A DNA stretch of 13,960 nucleotides, taken from NCBI GenBank assembly GCA_937888765.1, contig CALASU010000191.1:1-13960 (forward strand), in the 5' to 3' direction. The stretch is from an uncultured Clostridia bacterium. Its GTDB lineage: Bacteria > Bacillota > Clostridia > Lachnospirales > Anaerotignaceae. How positions within the stretch are numbered: the stretch's first letter is position 1; every line of letters starts with the position of its first letter. Both the position numbers and the translations under genes were made by a program. The notes below the pieces were generated by a model. The model did not search any database and had not been told where the DNA came from. It saw nothing but the letters and a program-made list of their open reading frames with translations. Positions 5,894 through 11,730 of this stretch are shown piece after piece.

Positions 5894-7732
5894 TCAATAT
5901 TTGTCGTCGCCGCCCACAAATTCACTGCAGATAGGTTCCATATAATTATCTGCAGGGAAAGAAGGGATGCTTGCAGGTCTGATTGCAGGTTTTGCAGGTT
6001 TTACAGGTGTATAGTCTTTCTTGGGAGCACCTACTCTGCCGTCACCCTGATAACGGATGAATTTACCTGTCATTTCTTTCAGGATATTTGCCTGGCTTGC
6101 CAGTTCTTCACTTGCTGCAGCAGATTCTTCACTTGTTGCAGAGATTGTCTGTGTTACAGCGGAGATCTGGTCAATACCAACGCTGATCTGTGTGATACGG
6201 TCAGCCTGTTCTTCTGTAGCCTGAGAGATTTCCTGTACTTTCACAGCTACGCCTTCTGCTTTTTCAACAACTGCCTGCAGGGCATGTGCTGTATCGTTTG
6301 CATTTGCGATACCTGCCTGTACTGCATTCATAGAATTTTCAATCAGAGTTGTTGTATTTTTCGCCGCTTCTGCAGATTTCTGCGCCAGATTTCTTACTTC
6401 ATCCGCTACAACAGCGAAGCCTTTACCTGCCGCACCCGCACGAGCTGCTTCTACAGCCGCATTCAATGCCAGAATGTTTGTCTGGAATGCGATATCGTCG
6501 ATTGTTTTGATGATTCTGTTGATTTCGTTGGAGCTTGTTTCAATGTCGTTCATCGCCTGCATCAGAGAGTTCATGTGTGTATTACTTTCTTCGATGCCTG
6601 CCATTGCTTCTGTTGTGATACCGCTTGCATAGTTTGCATTTTCGGCATTCAGTTTAACCTTGCCTTCCAGTTCGGAAATAGCCGCTGCCAGTTCTTCTAC
6701 GGAGGAAGCCTGTTCTGTTGCGCCCTGGCTCAGTGCCTGTGCGCCGCTTGCTACCTGGTTTGCACCGCTCATCAGCTGTTCAGAAGTATTGTCGATCTGT
6801 TCAACCGTTGCGTCCATTGTATCACGGATATAACGCATACCTTTCAGAATTTCTTCATATTCGCCAACATAGATTTCTCTGTATTCGGTAGCTGTATTGA
6901 AGTTACCGTCCCCCAGATCATGCCCCAGTCTTACGATATCAGGAACCATTTTCTGCATCATATCAACCAGACCTCTAACACTGTCTGCCATCATACCGAT
7001 TTCATCGCCGGACTGGTGTTTGATCTCGATATCCTGCAGGTCACCGTCAACCAGCTTCTTCATAACTCTTTCAACCTTTTTGATAGGTCTTGTGATACTG
7101 TTTGTCAGTGCCTTTACAAAGACAGCAATGACTGCGAACATAATCAGAATAACAATCAAAATCATGATCATAGCTGCTTTTTTTGCTGCTTTCGCATTCT
7201 CATGACGTACTTGAACCGCTGCGTCTACTTCATCATGCAGCTCCTGCAGACCTGTAATAACCTTTTCATATGTAGGTACAAAAGAGTCGTGGTAAATATC
7301 ATACGCACGGGCATTGCCTTCTTCTGTAAATTTCCATGCTTCTGTCATGATCTGCTGACGGATCGTTGCTGCTGTATTCAGATCTGCATTGATCGCATCA
7401 ACCTGAGACTGATACTGAGGTGCCAGCTTTACAAATTCTGCCAGAGCAGTATCAATGCTTTCACGTTCTGCAATCAGTCCGCTTTCCACTTCAGACAGCT
7501 CCGCACTTGTCATAACGATGGTTGTTTCCAGTGCACGCTTTTCTACTGCCTGTACCGAACGTCTTGCCGTCCACAGATTGTCAATCGCAGGAATGGTTGT
7601 TTCCGCATAGATGTCCGCTACAGTTTCCATCTTATTTACCCCCGCGAGCCCTGCAAAACCGATCAGCAGTGCCATGACCAGCATGATCCCGAAGGTGAAT
7701 AGGATCTTCCCTGTCATTTTTACATTCTTCAT
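5894..7732 (-). CDS. Methyl-accepting chemotaxis protein with 4-helix-bundle sensor
   Basis: A 612-residue transmembrane chemoreceptor. TM1 is about 9-31, a helical periplasmic-side four-helix-bundle-like domain (4HB_MCP type) spans about 32-186, TM2 187-208, HAMP about 209-262, a second linker segment to about 315, and the long cytoplasmic coiled coil to about 560. The conserved hairpin tip is IDDIAFQTNILALNAAVEAARAG (from about 411), the CheA/CheW contact site. The C-terminus (561-612) is an unstructured proline- and lysine-rich tail without a clear CheR/CheB tether. The ATG at 7732 (MKNVKMTG) has AAAGGGGG 8 nt upstream; an extension to 7792 is open but would place charged residues before TM1 and lacks support. 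It is monocistronic with its own terminator. Ligand unknown. Confidence 0.93.
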   Translation of the reverse strand: MKNVKMTGKILFTFGIMLVMALLIGFAGLAGVNKMETVADIYAETTIPAIDNLWTARRSVQAVEKRALETTIVMTSAELSEVESGLIAERESIDTALAEFVKLAPQYQSQVDAINADLNTAATIRQQIMTEAWKFTEEGNARAYDIYHDSFVPTYEKVITGLQELHDEVDAAVQVRHENAKAAKKAAMIMILIVILIMFAVIAVFVKALTNSITRPIKKVERVMKKLVDGDLQDIEIKHQSGDEIGMMADSVRGLVDMMQKMVPDIVRLGHDLGDGNFNTATEYREIYVGEYEEILKGMRYIRDTMDATVEQIDNTSEQLMSGANQVASGAQALSQGATEQASSVEELAAAISELEGKVKLNAENANYASGITTEAMAGIEESNTHMNSLMQAMNDIETSSNEINRIIKTIDDIAFQTNILALNAAVEAARAGAAGKGFAVVADEVRNLAQKSAEAAKNTTTLIENSMNAVQAGIANANDTAHALQAVVEKAEGVAVKVQEISQATEEQADRITQISVGIDQISAVTQTISATSEESAAASEELASQANILKEMTGKFIRYQGDGRVGAPKKDYTPVKPAKPAIRPASIPSFPADNYMEPICSEFVGGDDKY

Positions 7733-7910
7733 ATCATTTCCCCCTTTACAACGTCTGTATGCCTCCTGACATACCTTCTCCCGAAACAGCATCTGACTCT
7801 CTTACAATTCACACTGTTTCCTTATGCCTGCCTGTATCCTTCATAAACAATTACGCCGCAAACCATTGTCTTTGCTTAATAATTGCTGCTTAAAATACGG
7901 GTTGGTATTT

Positions 7911-7938
7911 CTTTACTCTTCCTTTACCAATCCTTTAC
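7911..7938 (-). promoter_or_regulatory. Triple 11-bp-spaced repeat upstream of the MCP gene
   Basis: CTTTAC occurs at 7911-7916, 7922-7927 and 7933-7938, each copy 11 bp from the next (GTAAAG-N5 on the minus strand). A degenerate fourth unit, TTTTAG, falls in phase at 7944-7949. One-turn spacing of direct repeats is typical of OmpR-family response-regulator sites, but the half-site differs from the TGTWAN array at 3136-3174. A TATTTT lies 13 nt downstream on the minus strand as a possible -10. The regulator is not identified. Confidence 0.5.
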
Positions 7939-8133
7939 TCCGTTTTTAGTTTAACATAGACATTTGTTTTTTACAACAGATTCCATAAAAACTTTTTGTA
8001 TTTTTTTCTAAATTTTCACTATCTATAGTAATATCGTCTAATCTTACGTTTGCAATAGAGGTTTTTCAATAAAATTTTTAAATCAATGCAAGAAATTTAT
8101 CAAAAATATACAGTATTTGCATATAAAAGCAAA

Positions 8134-8165
8134 TTTGACTTGTCAAAAATGATAAAAAATGATAT
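8134..8165 (+). promoter_or_regulatory. Probable promoter/operator of the 82-aa gene
   Basis: TTGACT (8135-8140) is a good -35, and TGATAT (8160-8165) is a possible -10 at a long 19-nt spacing. The -35 is embedded in the perfect palindrome TTTGAC-TT-GTCAAA (8134-8147), which could be a repressor site. The -10 assignment is uncertain. Confidence 0.4.
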
Positions 8166-8215
8166 GGTTGAAAAAACAAATGTCTACACATATACAATGC
8201 AGGAGGGATTTTCCT

Positions 8216-8464
8216 ATGGGTAACAAAAACAAAGTCATTGCAGGGGACTATCAGGGCGCAGATGTAACACTTACAAACGGTAAAGTCGTGCTTGCCATCA
8301 GCCTCGGCAATATGATCATCCTCAATAAAACAACTGTAAAAGCATATGAACTGAAAGCACAGAGCAGAACGTATACAGTTGCCGTTGATTTCAATAACGG
8401 CAAGAAGAGTCTGCTGGAAATGGACGAAAAACTGTATAAAACACTCGTTGCAGAACTTCTGTGA
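8216..8464 (+). CDS. Small conserved-looking hypothetical protein (82 aa)
   Basis: The ATG at 8216 has a strong SD, AGGAGGG, 8 nt upstream. Earlier in-frame starts back to 8159 lie around the predicted promoter and have no SD. The protein begins MGNKNKVIAGDYQGADVTL, has alternating short beta-like stretches (GKVVLAIS, NMIILNK, RTYTVAVDF) and ends with a helix (LYKTLVAELL). It has no signal peptide, membrane segment, cysteine or catalytic motif, so a small cytosolic beta-rich protein is likely. The opening V-I-A-G-D-Y-x-G is reminiscent of hypothetical proteins common in Clostridia with a longer glycine-rich middle; this would be a short version. Function is not known. It is transcribed alone; repeat copy B and a terminator follow the stop. 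Confidence 0.8.
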   Translation: MGNKNKVIAGDYQGADVTLTNGKVVLAISLGNMIILNKTTVKAYELKAQSRTYTVAVDFNNGKKSLLEMDEKLYKTLVAELL

Positions 8465-8470
8465 TCTTTT

Positions 8471-8544
8471 GAGGGCGTTGCCCTCAAACTCCCACCAAGG
8501 GAGTCACTCCCTTGGAACCCGATACGCAAAAACTGCATTTTTGC
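8471..8544 (+). repeat. Three-hairpin intergenic repeat, copy B
   Basis: Starts 7 nt after the stop of the 82-aa gene. Hairpins are GAGGGC/GCCCTC (8471-8485), CCAAGGGAG/CTCCCTTGG (8495-8515) and GCAAAAA/TTTTTGC (8526-8544). Relative to copies A and C the second stem has a G-to-A change matched by C-to-T, and the third has a matched change as well, so pairing is preserved. It lies within the 3' untranslated region of the upstream gene, before the terminator at 8572. Confidence 0.85.
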
Positions 8545-8571
8545 AATACCAATCATTATATAACATCAAAA

Positions 8572-8600
8572 CCCCCTCTTCTGAGGGGGCTTTACTTTTT
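8572..8600 (+). terminator. Terminator after the 82-aa gene and repeat B
   Basis: CCCCCTC (8572-8578) and GAGGGGG (8583-8589) form a 7-bp stem with a 4-nt loop, followed by CTTTACTTTTT. It would end the transcript of the 82-aa gene. The T-rich tail also supplies the weak -35 of the antisense RNA promoter. Confidence 0.75.
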
Positions 8601-8619
8601 CGGCTTCTTCTGTTATAAT
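8591..8619 (+). promoter_or_regulatory. Promoter of the antisense (antitoxin) RNA
   Basis: An extended -10, TGTTATAAT (8611-8619), is preceded 17 nt upstream of TATAAT by TTTACT (8591-8596), matching the -35 consensus at four of six positions. Predicted start is near 8626. Confidence 0.7.
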
Positions 8620-8625
8620 GAAATC

Positions 8626-8735
8626 AAAGTTAAGTGGGATGACCGCCGCCAGGCGGCTAACTCCTTGGATTTTAATAGTTTTAAATAAACCGTCTTAATC
8701 CGTGGAAAGATTAGTGGGGCGGTTTATTTTTTTGT
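8626..8735 (+). ncRNA. Antisense RNA of a type I toxin-antitoxin pair
   Basis: A predicted RNA of about 110 nt runs from the extended -10 promoter to the bidirectional terminator at 8683-8729. It contains a 5' hairpin CCGCC/GGCGG (8644-8656) and no credible ORF. Its 3' portion is fully complementary to the 3' end and stop region of the toxin message on the other strand. Two further short complementarities to the toxin leader are visible: CCGCCA (8646-8651) against TGGCGG, and CTCCTT (8661-8666) against the AAGGAG of the toxin ribosome binding site. The arrangement matches convergent type I systems such as pAD1 par, txpA/RatA and bsrG/SR4. Ends are inferred, not observed. Confidence 0.72.
8683..8729. 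terminator. Shared bidirectional terminator of toxin and antisense RNA
   Basis: AAATAAACCG (8683-8692) and CGGTTTATTT (8720-8729) form a 10-bp outer stem; an inner stem TAATC/GATTA is at 8696-8713. A T-run follows on the plus strand (8727-8733), and a weaker TTTATTT is in the stem end on the minus strand. The toxin stop codon (8724-8726) lies within the stem. Confidence 0.8.
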
Positions 8736-8810
8736 CCTGAAGTTCAGGATGGATACTACTAGAATCGCAAATGAGATCATCAAAGAGATTGCTTCATAAG
8801 TACTCATCAT
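8724..8810 (-). CDS. Holin-like type I toxin peptide (28 aa)
   Basis: The peptide begins MMSTYEAISLMISFAIL and ends NFRTKK. It has one hydrophobic helix (residues about 8-22) and a basic tail, the signature of the putative holin-like toxin family (Hol_Tox, related to TxpA/BsrG). Members insert in the membrane and are kept silent by an antisense RNA. The motif STYEAISLMISF is very typical of clostridial members. The SD is very strong (AAGGAGGGAGG, ending about 6 nt before the ATG); either of two adjacent ATGs may be used. A promoter (8874-8902), a leader stem masking the SD (8818-8842) and an overlapping antisense RNA complete the system. It is too short for standard ORF cut-offs and is likely to be missed by automatic annotation. 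Confidence 0.85.
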   Translation of the reverse strand: MMSTYEAISLMISFAILVVSILNFRTKK

Positions 8811-8817
8811 AATACCA

Positions 8818-8842
8818 CCTCCCTCCTTAACTGTAAGGGAGG
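8818..8842 (-). promoter_or_regulatory. Leader stem sequestering the toxin ribosome binding site
   Basis: In the toxin message CCTCCCTTA (8834-8842) can pair with TAAGGAGGGAGG (8818-8829) across a 4-nt loop, with a small bulge or in alternative registers, covering the whole SD. This provides a built-in anti-SD and agrees with the poorly translated full-length mRNAs known for type I toxins. Confidence 0.65.
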
Positions 8843-8873
8843 TTCGCCGTCCGCCACGGTCATCCGTGCCCCT

Positions 8874-8902
8874 ATTATACACAAAAACCCGCCTTTCGAC
8901 AA
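8874..8902 (-). promoter_or_regulatory. Toxin gene promoter, embedded in the pgi terminator
   Basis: TTGTCG (8897-8902) and TATAAT (8874-8879) on the minus strand are spaced 17 nt apart, a strong sigma-A type promoter. The -35 overlaps the loop of the pgi terminator hairpin, and the U-tract lies in the spacer. Predicted start is near 8867, giving a leader of about 57 nt. Confidence 0.8.
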
Positions 8903-8908
8903 GGCGGG
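8881..8908 (-). terminator. Terminator of pgi
   Basis: On the minus strand CCCGCCTT (8901-8908) and AAGGCGGG (8888-8895) form an 8-bp stem with a 5-nt loop, followed by TTTTTG. It lies 25 nt after the pgi stop codon. Confidence 0.88.
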
Positions 8909-8933
8909 TCTTTTTATGCTTTTATGCTTCTGA

Positions 8934-10265
8934 TTATTTCAGTCTTGCTTCCAATTCTGCTTTCTGTGCTTCATAGCCGGGTTTGCCAAGCAGAGCAAAC
9001 ATATTTTTCTTATATGCTTCTACGCCGGGCTGGTCAAAAGGATTTACGTCCAGCAGATAGCCGCTGATACCAACTGCTTTTTCAAAGAAGTATACCAGTG
9101 CACCGAAGTGGTATTCGTCCATTTTATCCATTTCGATCACCATGTTGGGAACGCCGCCGTCCATGTGTGCCAGCATTGTGCCTGCAAACGCCTTGCTGTT
9201 TACGAAGTGGATTTCTTTGTCAGCCAGGAAGTTCAGACCGTCGCCGTCCTGTGCATCAAAGGGAACCAGAGCCGCAGATTTGGGTTCTTTTACCCACAGT
9301 ACTGTTTCAAAGAAGAAACGCAGACCATCCTGAATATACTGACCGATGGAGTGCAGGTCTGTGGAGAAGTTTGCTGTTACAGGGAATACGCCTTTGTGTT
9401 CCTTGCCTTCACTTTCTGCATACAGCTGTTTGAACCATTCGCCCAGGCTTGTCAGATGAGGTTCATAGTTTGCCAGAATTTCCACTGTTTTGCCCTGTTT
9501 GTAGAACAGATAGCGCAGTGCCGCATACTGATAGCAGATGTTTGCTTTCAGATCGGGATTCATGTATTCCTTTCTTGCATCCTGTGCACCTTTCATCACT
9601 GCATCCAGATCTACGCCTGCTACAGCCATAGGCAGCAGACCAACAGGTGTCAGTACGGAGAAACGGCCGCCAACGTCATCGGGGATTACGAATGTTTCGT
9701 AGCCTTCCTGATCGCACATTGTTTTCAGTGCGCCTCTTGCTTTGTCAGTTGTTGCAAAGATTCTCTTTGCCGCTTCTTCTTTGCCGTATTTGTCTTCCAG
9801 CATTTTTTTGAAGATACGGAAAGCGATAGCGGGTTCTGTTGTTGTACCGGATTTGGAGATTACGTTTACGGAGAAATCTCTGTCGCCCAGAATTGCCAGA
9901 ATATCATTCAGATATGCAGAGCTGATGTTGTTACCCACGAAATAAATGTCGGGAGTATCTTTTTTCAGTTCATTGTAATAAGGTGTTTTGATAAAATCCA
10001 GAGCTGTTCTTGTGCCCAGATAAGAACCGCCGATACCGATAACGATCAGCACTTCGCTGTTGGCTTTGATTTTTTCAGCAGCCACTTTGATACGCGCAAA
10101 TTCATCTTTGTCGTATACTTCGGGCAGGTCTACCCAACCTACGAAATCATTACCTTTACCTGTTTTGTTGTGCAGATCCTTGTGGCAGCGTTCTACATCT
10201 GCCTGCAGTGCATACAGCTCGTCCAGATTGATAAAGTCCCCCTGCAGGGAAAAAGAAATACCCAT
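8934..10265 (-). CDS. pgi: Glucose-6-phosphate isomerase
   Basis: A 443-residue cytosolic enzyme interconverting glucose 6-phosphate and fructose 6-phosphate in glycolysis and gluconeogenesis. Both family signatures are present: DDVGGRFSVLTPVG (about 196-209) and GYLLDVNPFDQPGVEAYK (about 402-419, catalytic-site lysine K419). The sugar-phosphate binding loop SKSGTTTEP is at 137-145 and an early SIS-fold loop GIGGSYLG at 77-84. Length is typical of the shorter Firmicutes form (about 450 aa). The ATG has GAGGAGGT 7 nt upstream. It stands alone between terminators at 10361-10389 and 8881-8908. A promoter with TATGAT near 10305 is likely but its -35 is weak. Confidence 0.97.
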   Translation of the reverse strand: MGISFSLQGDFINLDELYALQADVERCHKDLHNKTGKGNDFVGWVDLPEVYDKDEFARIKVAAEKIKANSEVLIVIGIGGSYLGTRTALDFIKTPYYNELKKDTPDIYFVGNNISSAYLNDILAILGDRDFSVNVISKSGTTTEPAIAFRIFKKMLEDKYGKEEAAKRIFATTDKARGALKTMCDQEGYETFVIPDDVGGRFSVLTPVGLLPMAVAGVDLDAVMKGAQDARKEYMNPDLKANICYQYAALRYLFYKQGKTVEILANYEPHLTSLGEWFKQLYAESEGKEHKGVFPVTANFSTDLHSIGQYIQDGLRFFFETVLWVKEPKSAALVPFDAQDGDGLNFLADKEIHFVNSKAFAGTMLAHMDGGVPNMVIEMDKMDEYHFGALVYFFEKAVGISGYLLDVNPFDQPGVEAYKKNMFALLGKPGYEAQKAELEARLK

Positions 10266-10360
10266 TTAAAAAACCTCCTCTTTTTATGAAACCGCTTTCT
10301 TGAGTTCTATTATCATACCACATCTTACAGATTTTAGAAATCCGCTTTCTGCACAAATTT

Positions 10361-10389
10361 AAAAAAAGAGCGACAAAGTCGCTCTTTTA
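10361..10389 (-). terminator. Terminator of the LysM/G5 gene
   Basis: AAGAGCGAC (10366-10374) and GTCGCTCTT (10378-10386) form a 9-bp stem with loop AAA. On the minus strand it is followed by seven T; on the plus strand by TTATCGC. It starts right after the LysM/G5 stop codon. Confidence 0.88.
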
Positions 10390-10397
10390 TCGCTTTT

Positions 10398-11516
10398 TTA
10401 TTTTGTCCCTTTCAGAATGATTTCAGGCACTGCTTCCTGTATAATTTCTTTGGAAACCTCTTTTTCCTCCGTTACCACACCATTCACGCGAGTAATCTGG
10501 ATTGTGCTCTTTTTCTGTCCTGCCTTGCCCTGCTGAATCACTTTCTGATAGCTTGCGGGTTTTGTATCATCATACTGTGTTTCATAGGTCTTTGGTTCAA
10601 CTGCTGTCAGCACCTGCGTTTCCACAGATTTCACGGAAATCTTAGGCTTCTGCACGGGTACATTGATGACCTGTCCCACGCGGATGCTCTTTTGCAGATC
10701 TGCCCCGGGATTCAGCTCCAGCAGTTTTTCCACAGTGGTTTTATTTACTGTTGCAATACGGTACAGCGCATCGCCCGACTGTATGGTATAACTCTGCGTG
10801 GTTTCTGATGTAGATTCCAGAATGGAAACGGCATCCTCCTGCTTCATGATTTCTGTGGATTCTACAAATTCATTCACGATTTCCACATTTTCCAGCCAAC
10901 CGATTTCTGCATTCTCTGCAATTCCTTCCGCAGGCAGCAGATCCGTCTGCACCTGCTTGAGCACTGCCTCAGCCTGCTCTTTATTCGCCAGCGTAGCCGC
11001 TTTGCCGCCGTCTACCATAATCAGTGCCGCATCCACCTTATAGGTTACCATATTACGCATCTTAGGCAGCAGATGCTCCATTGTGCAAACTGCCTGTTTA
11101 TTTTTAGAGCCGATATGTACGCCCTCTGCACGGATTTCTTCGTTGATCTTTACCTTAGAGCCGACAATGCCCTCCAGCTGACTTTCCAGTGTCTGTACCA
11201 GATACTCTGCAGTAATCTTTTTCGTTTCCAGTACGCCGACCTGTTCCTGTCCTACAAAAACAGCCGTGCCGTTTTTTCTGACGCACATAAATATCAAAAA
11301 CAGCACCGCAAAAATACCAATCAGATACAGCATCCTTCGTCTTTGTACAGGTCTTTTGCCGCCTTTTCTGACGCGCTTTTTCTGTCCCTGCCTTTTCTGC
11401 GGTTCTGGTTGTCTGCCTTGTCTTCTTTCTCTGTTTTCTCTGCTTCTGACAGGCTTACCGCCGCCATAATGCACTCTTTCTTCTCTTTTGGGAAATCTGG
11501 TTCTGTTTTCTGCCAC
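10398..11516 (-). CDS. Membrane-anchored LysM and G5 domain protein lacking a peptidase
   Basis: A 372-residue protein. Residues 1-61 are strongly basic and cytoplasmic, followed by TM 62-79. The extracytoplasmic part has about 160 residues of the type found ahead of LysM in clostridial wall proteins, a LysM domain (about 241-287, YTIQSGDALYRIA through VGQVINVP) that binds peptidoglycan, and a G5 domain (about 295-370, ending EVPEIILKGTK-like). In relatives such a layout usually continues into an M23 endopeptidase; here the stop follows the G5 domain directly and a terminator follows at once. The start is set at the GTG at 11516 because AGGGGAGG lies 7 nt upstream; an in-frame TTG at 11552 and ATG at 11534 lack an SD. 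It probably acts as a wall-binding scaffold or cofactor. Confidence 0.88.
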   Translation of the reverse strand: MAENRTRFPKREERVHYGGGKPVRSRENRERRQGRQPEPQKRQGQKKRVRKGGKRPVQRRRMLYLIGIFAVLFLIFMCVRKNGTAVFVGQEQVGVLETKKITAEYLVQTLESQLEGIVGSKVKINEEIRAEGVHIGSKNKQAVCTMEHLLPKMRNMVTYKVDAALIMVDGGKAATLANKEQAEAVLKQVQTDLLPAEGIAENAEIGWLENVEIVNEFVESTEIMKQEDAVSILESTSETTQSYTIQSGDALYRIATVNKTTVEKLLELNPGADLQKSIRVGQVINVPVQKPKISVKSVETQVLTAVEPKTYETQYDDTKPASYQKVIQQGKAGQKKSTIQITRVNGVVTEEKEVSKEIIQEAVPEIILKGTK

Positions 11517-11567
11517 CGGGTTTCCTCCCCTCATTTCTTCAAATTCTGACAAAAAGCCTATGATACT

Positions 11568-11596
11568 ATTTTATGCTATCCCCTACAGGATTGCAA
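11568..11596 (-). promoter_or_regulatory. Promoter of the LysM/G5 gene
   Basis: TTGCAA (11591-11596) and TAAAAT (11568-11573) on the minus strand have a 17-nt spacer. Predicted start is near 11561, about 45 nt before the GTG start. An upstream TTG start at 11552 would be only about 9 nt from the transcript end, another reason to prefer the GTG. Confidence 0.7.
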
Positions 11597-11613
11597 GCAA
11601 AAAAGAATTTCTT

Positions 11614-11688
11614 GAGGGCTTTGCCCTCAAACTCCCACCAAGGGGGTCACCCCCTTGGAACCCGATACGCAAAAGCATTCGCTTTTGC
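11614..11688 (+). repeat. Three-hairpin intergenic repeat, copy C
   Basis: A complete copy with hairpins GAGGGC/GCCCTC (11614-11628), CCAAGGGGG/CCCCCTTGG (11638-11658) and GCAAAAGC/GCTTTTGC (11669-11688). It sits between the gntR terminator and the LysM/G5 promoter. The sequence from 11620 on is nearly identical to copy A apart from a few positions in and after the second hairpin. Confidence 0.87.
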
Positions 11689-11691
11689 AAT

Positions 11692-11722
11692 AAAAAAGAA
11701 GAACTCTTGAAAAGTTCTTCTT
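11692..11722 (-). terminator. Terminator of ispE-gntR
   Basis: AAGAAGAACT (11696-11705) and AGTTCTTCTT (11713-11722) form a 10-bp stem with a 7-nt loop; on the minus strand a run of T follows. It begins 8 nt after the gntR stop codon. Confidence 0.85.
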
Positions 11723-11730
11723 TCGTATTA

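Larger units (their letters stand above)
7733..8215. other. Intergenic spacer between the divergent MCP and 82-aa genes
   Basis: No gene is seen in this 483-bp spacer. The MCP-proximal part (7733-7950) carries the MCP ribosome binding site (7740-7747) and an array of three CTTTAC repeats (7911-7938), but no convincing sigma-A promoter for the MCP. The part from 7950 to 8215 is very AT-rich and contains a TTTGC/GCAAA inverted repeat (8116-8133), a TTTGAC/GTCAAA palindrome (8134-8147) and the promoter and SD of the plus-strand gene. Confidence 0.6.

Noticed and set aside
5816..7702. 628-codon open frame on the plus strand opposite the chemoreceptor gene
   Set aside because: It is an antisense shadow: its sequence is an implausible Cys/Phe/His-rich mirror of the helical coiled-coil gene, with no SD, while the minus-strand frame has complete MCP domains.
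7793..7905. Sigma-D (flagellar) promoter upstream of the chemoreceptor
   Set aside because: I looked for TAAA-N15-GCCGATAA; only poor partial matches were found, so none is annotated.
7733..8215. Riboswitch (for example c-di-GMP type) upstream of the chemoreceptor
   Set aside because: No recognisable aptamer core sequence or terminator/antiterminator arrangement was seen in the leader.
9108..10289. 393-codon plus-strand open frame opposite pgi
   Set aside because: Cys/Phe-rich composition with no SD, fully covered by the well-supported pgi gene.
1..11688. CRISPR-like spaced repeats
   Set aside because: The three repeat copies are thousands of bases apart with no regular spacers, and no cas gene is present.
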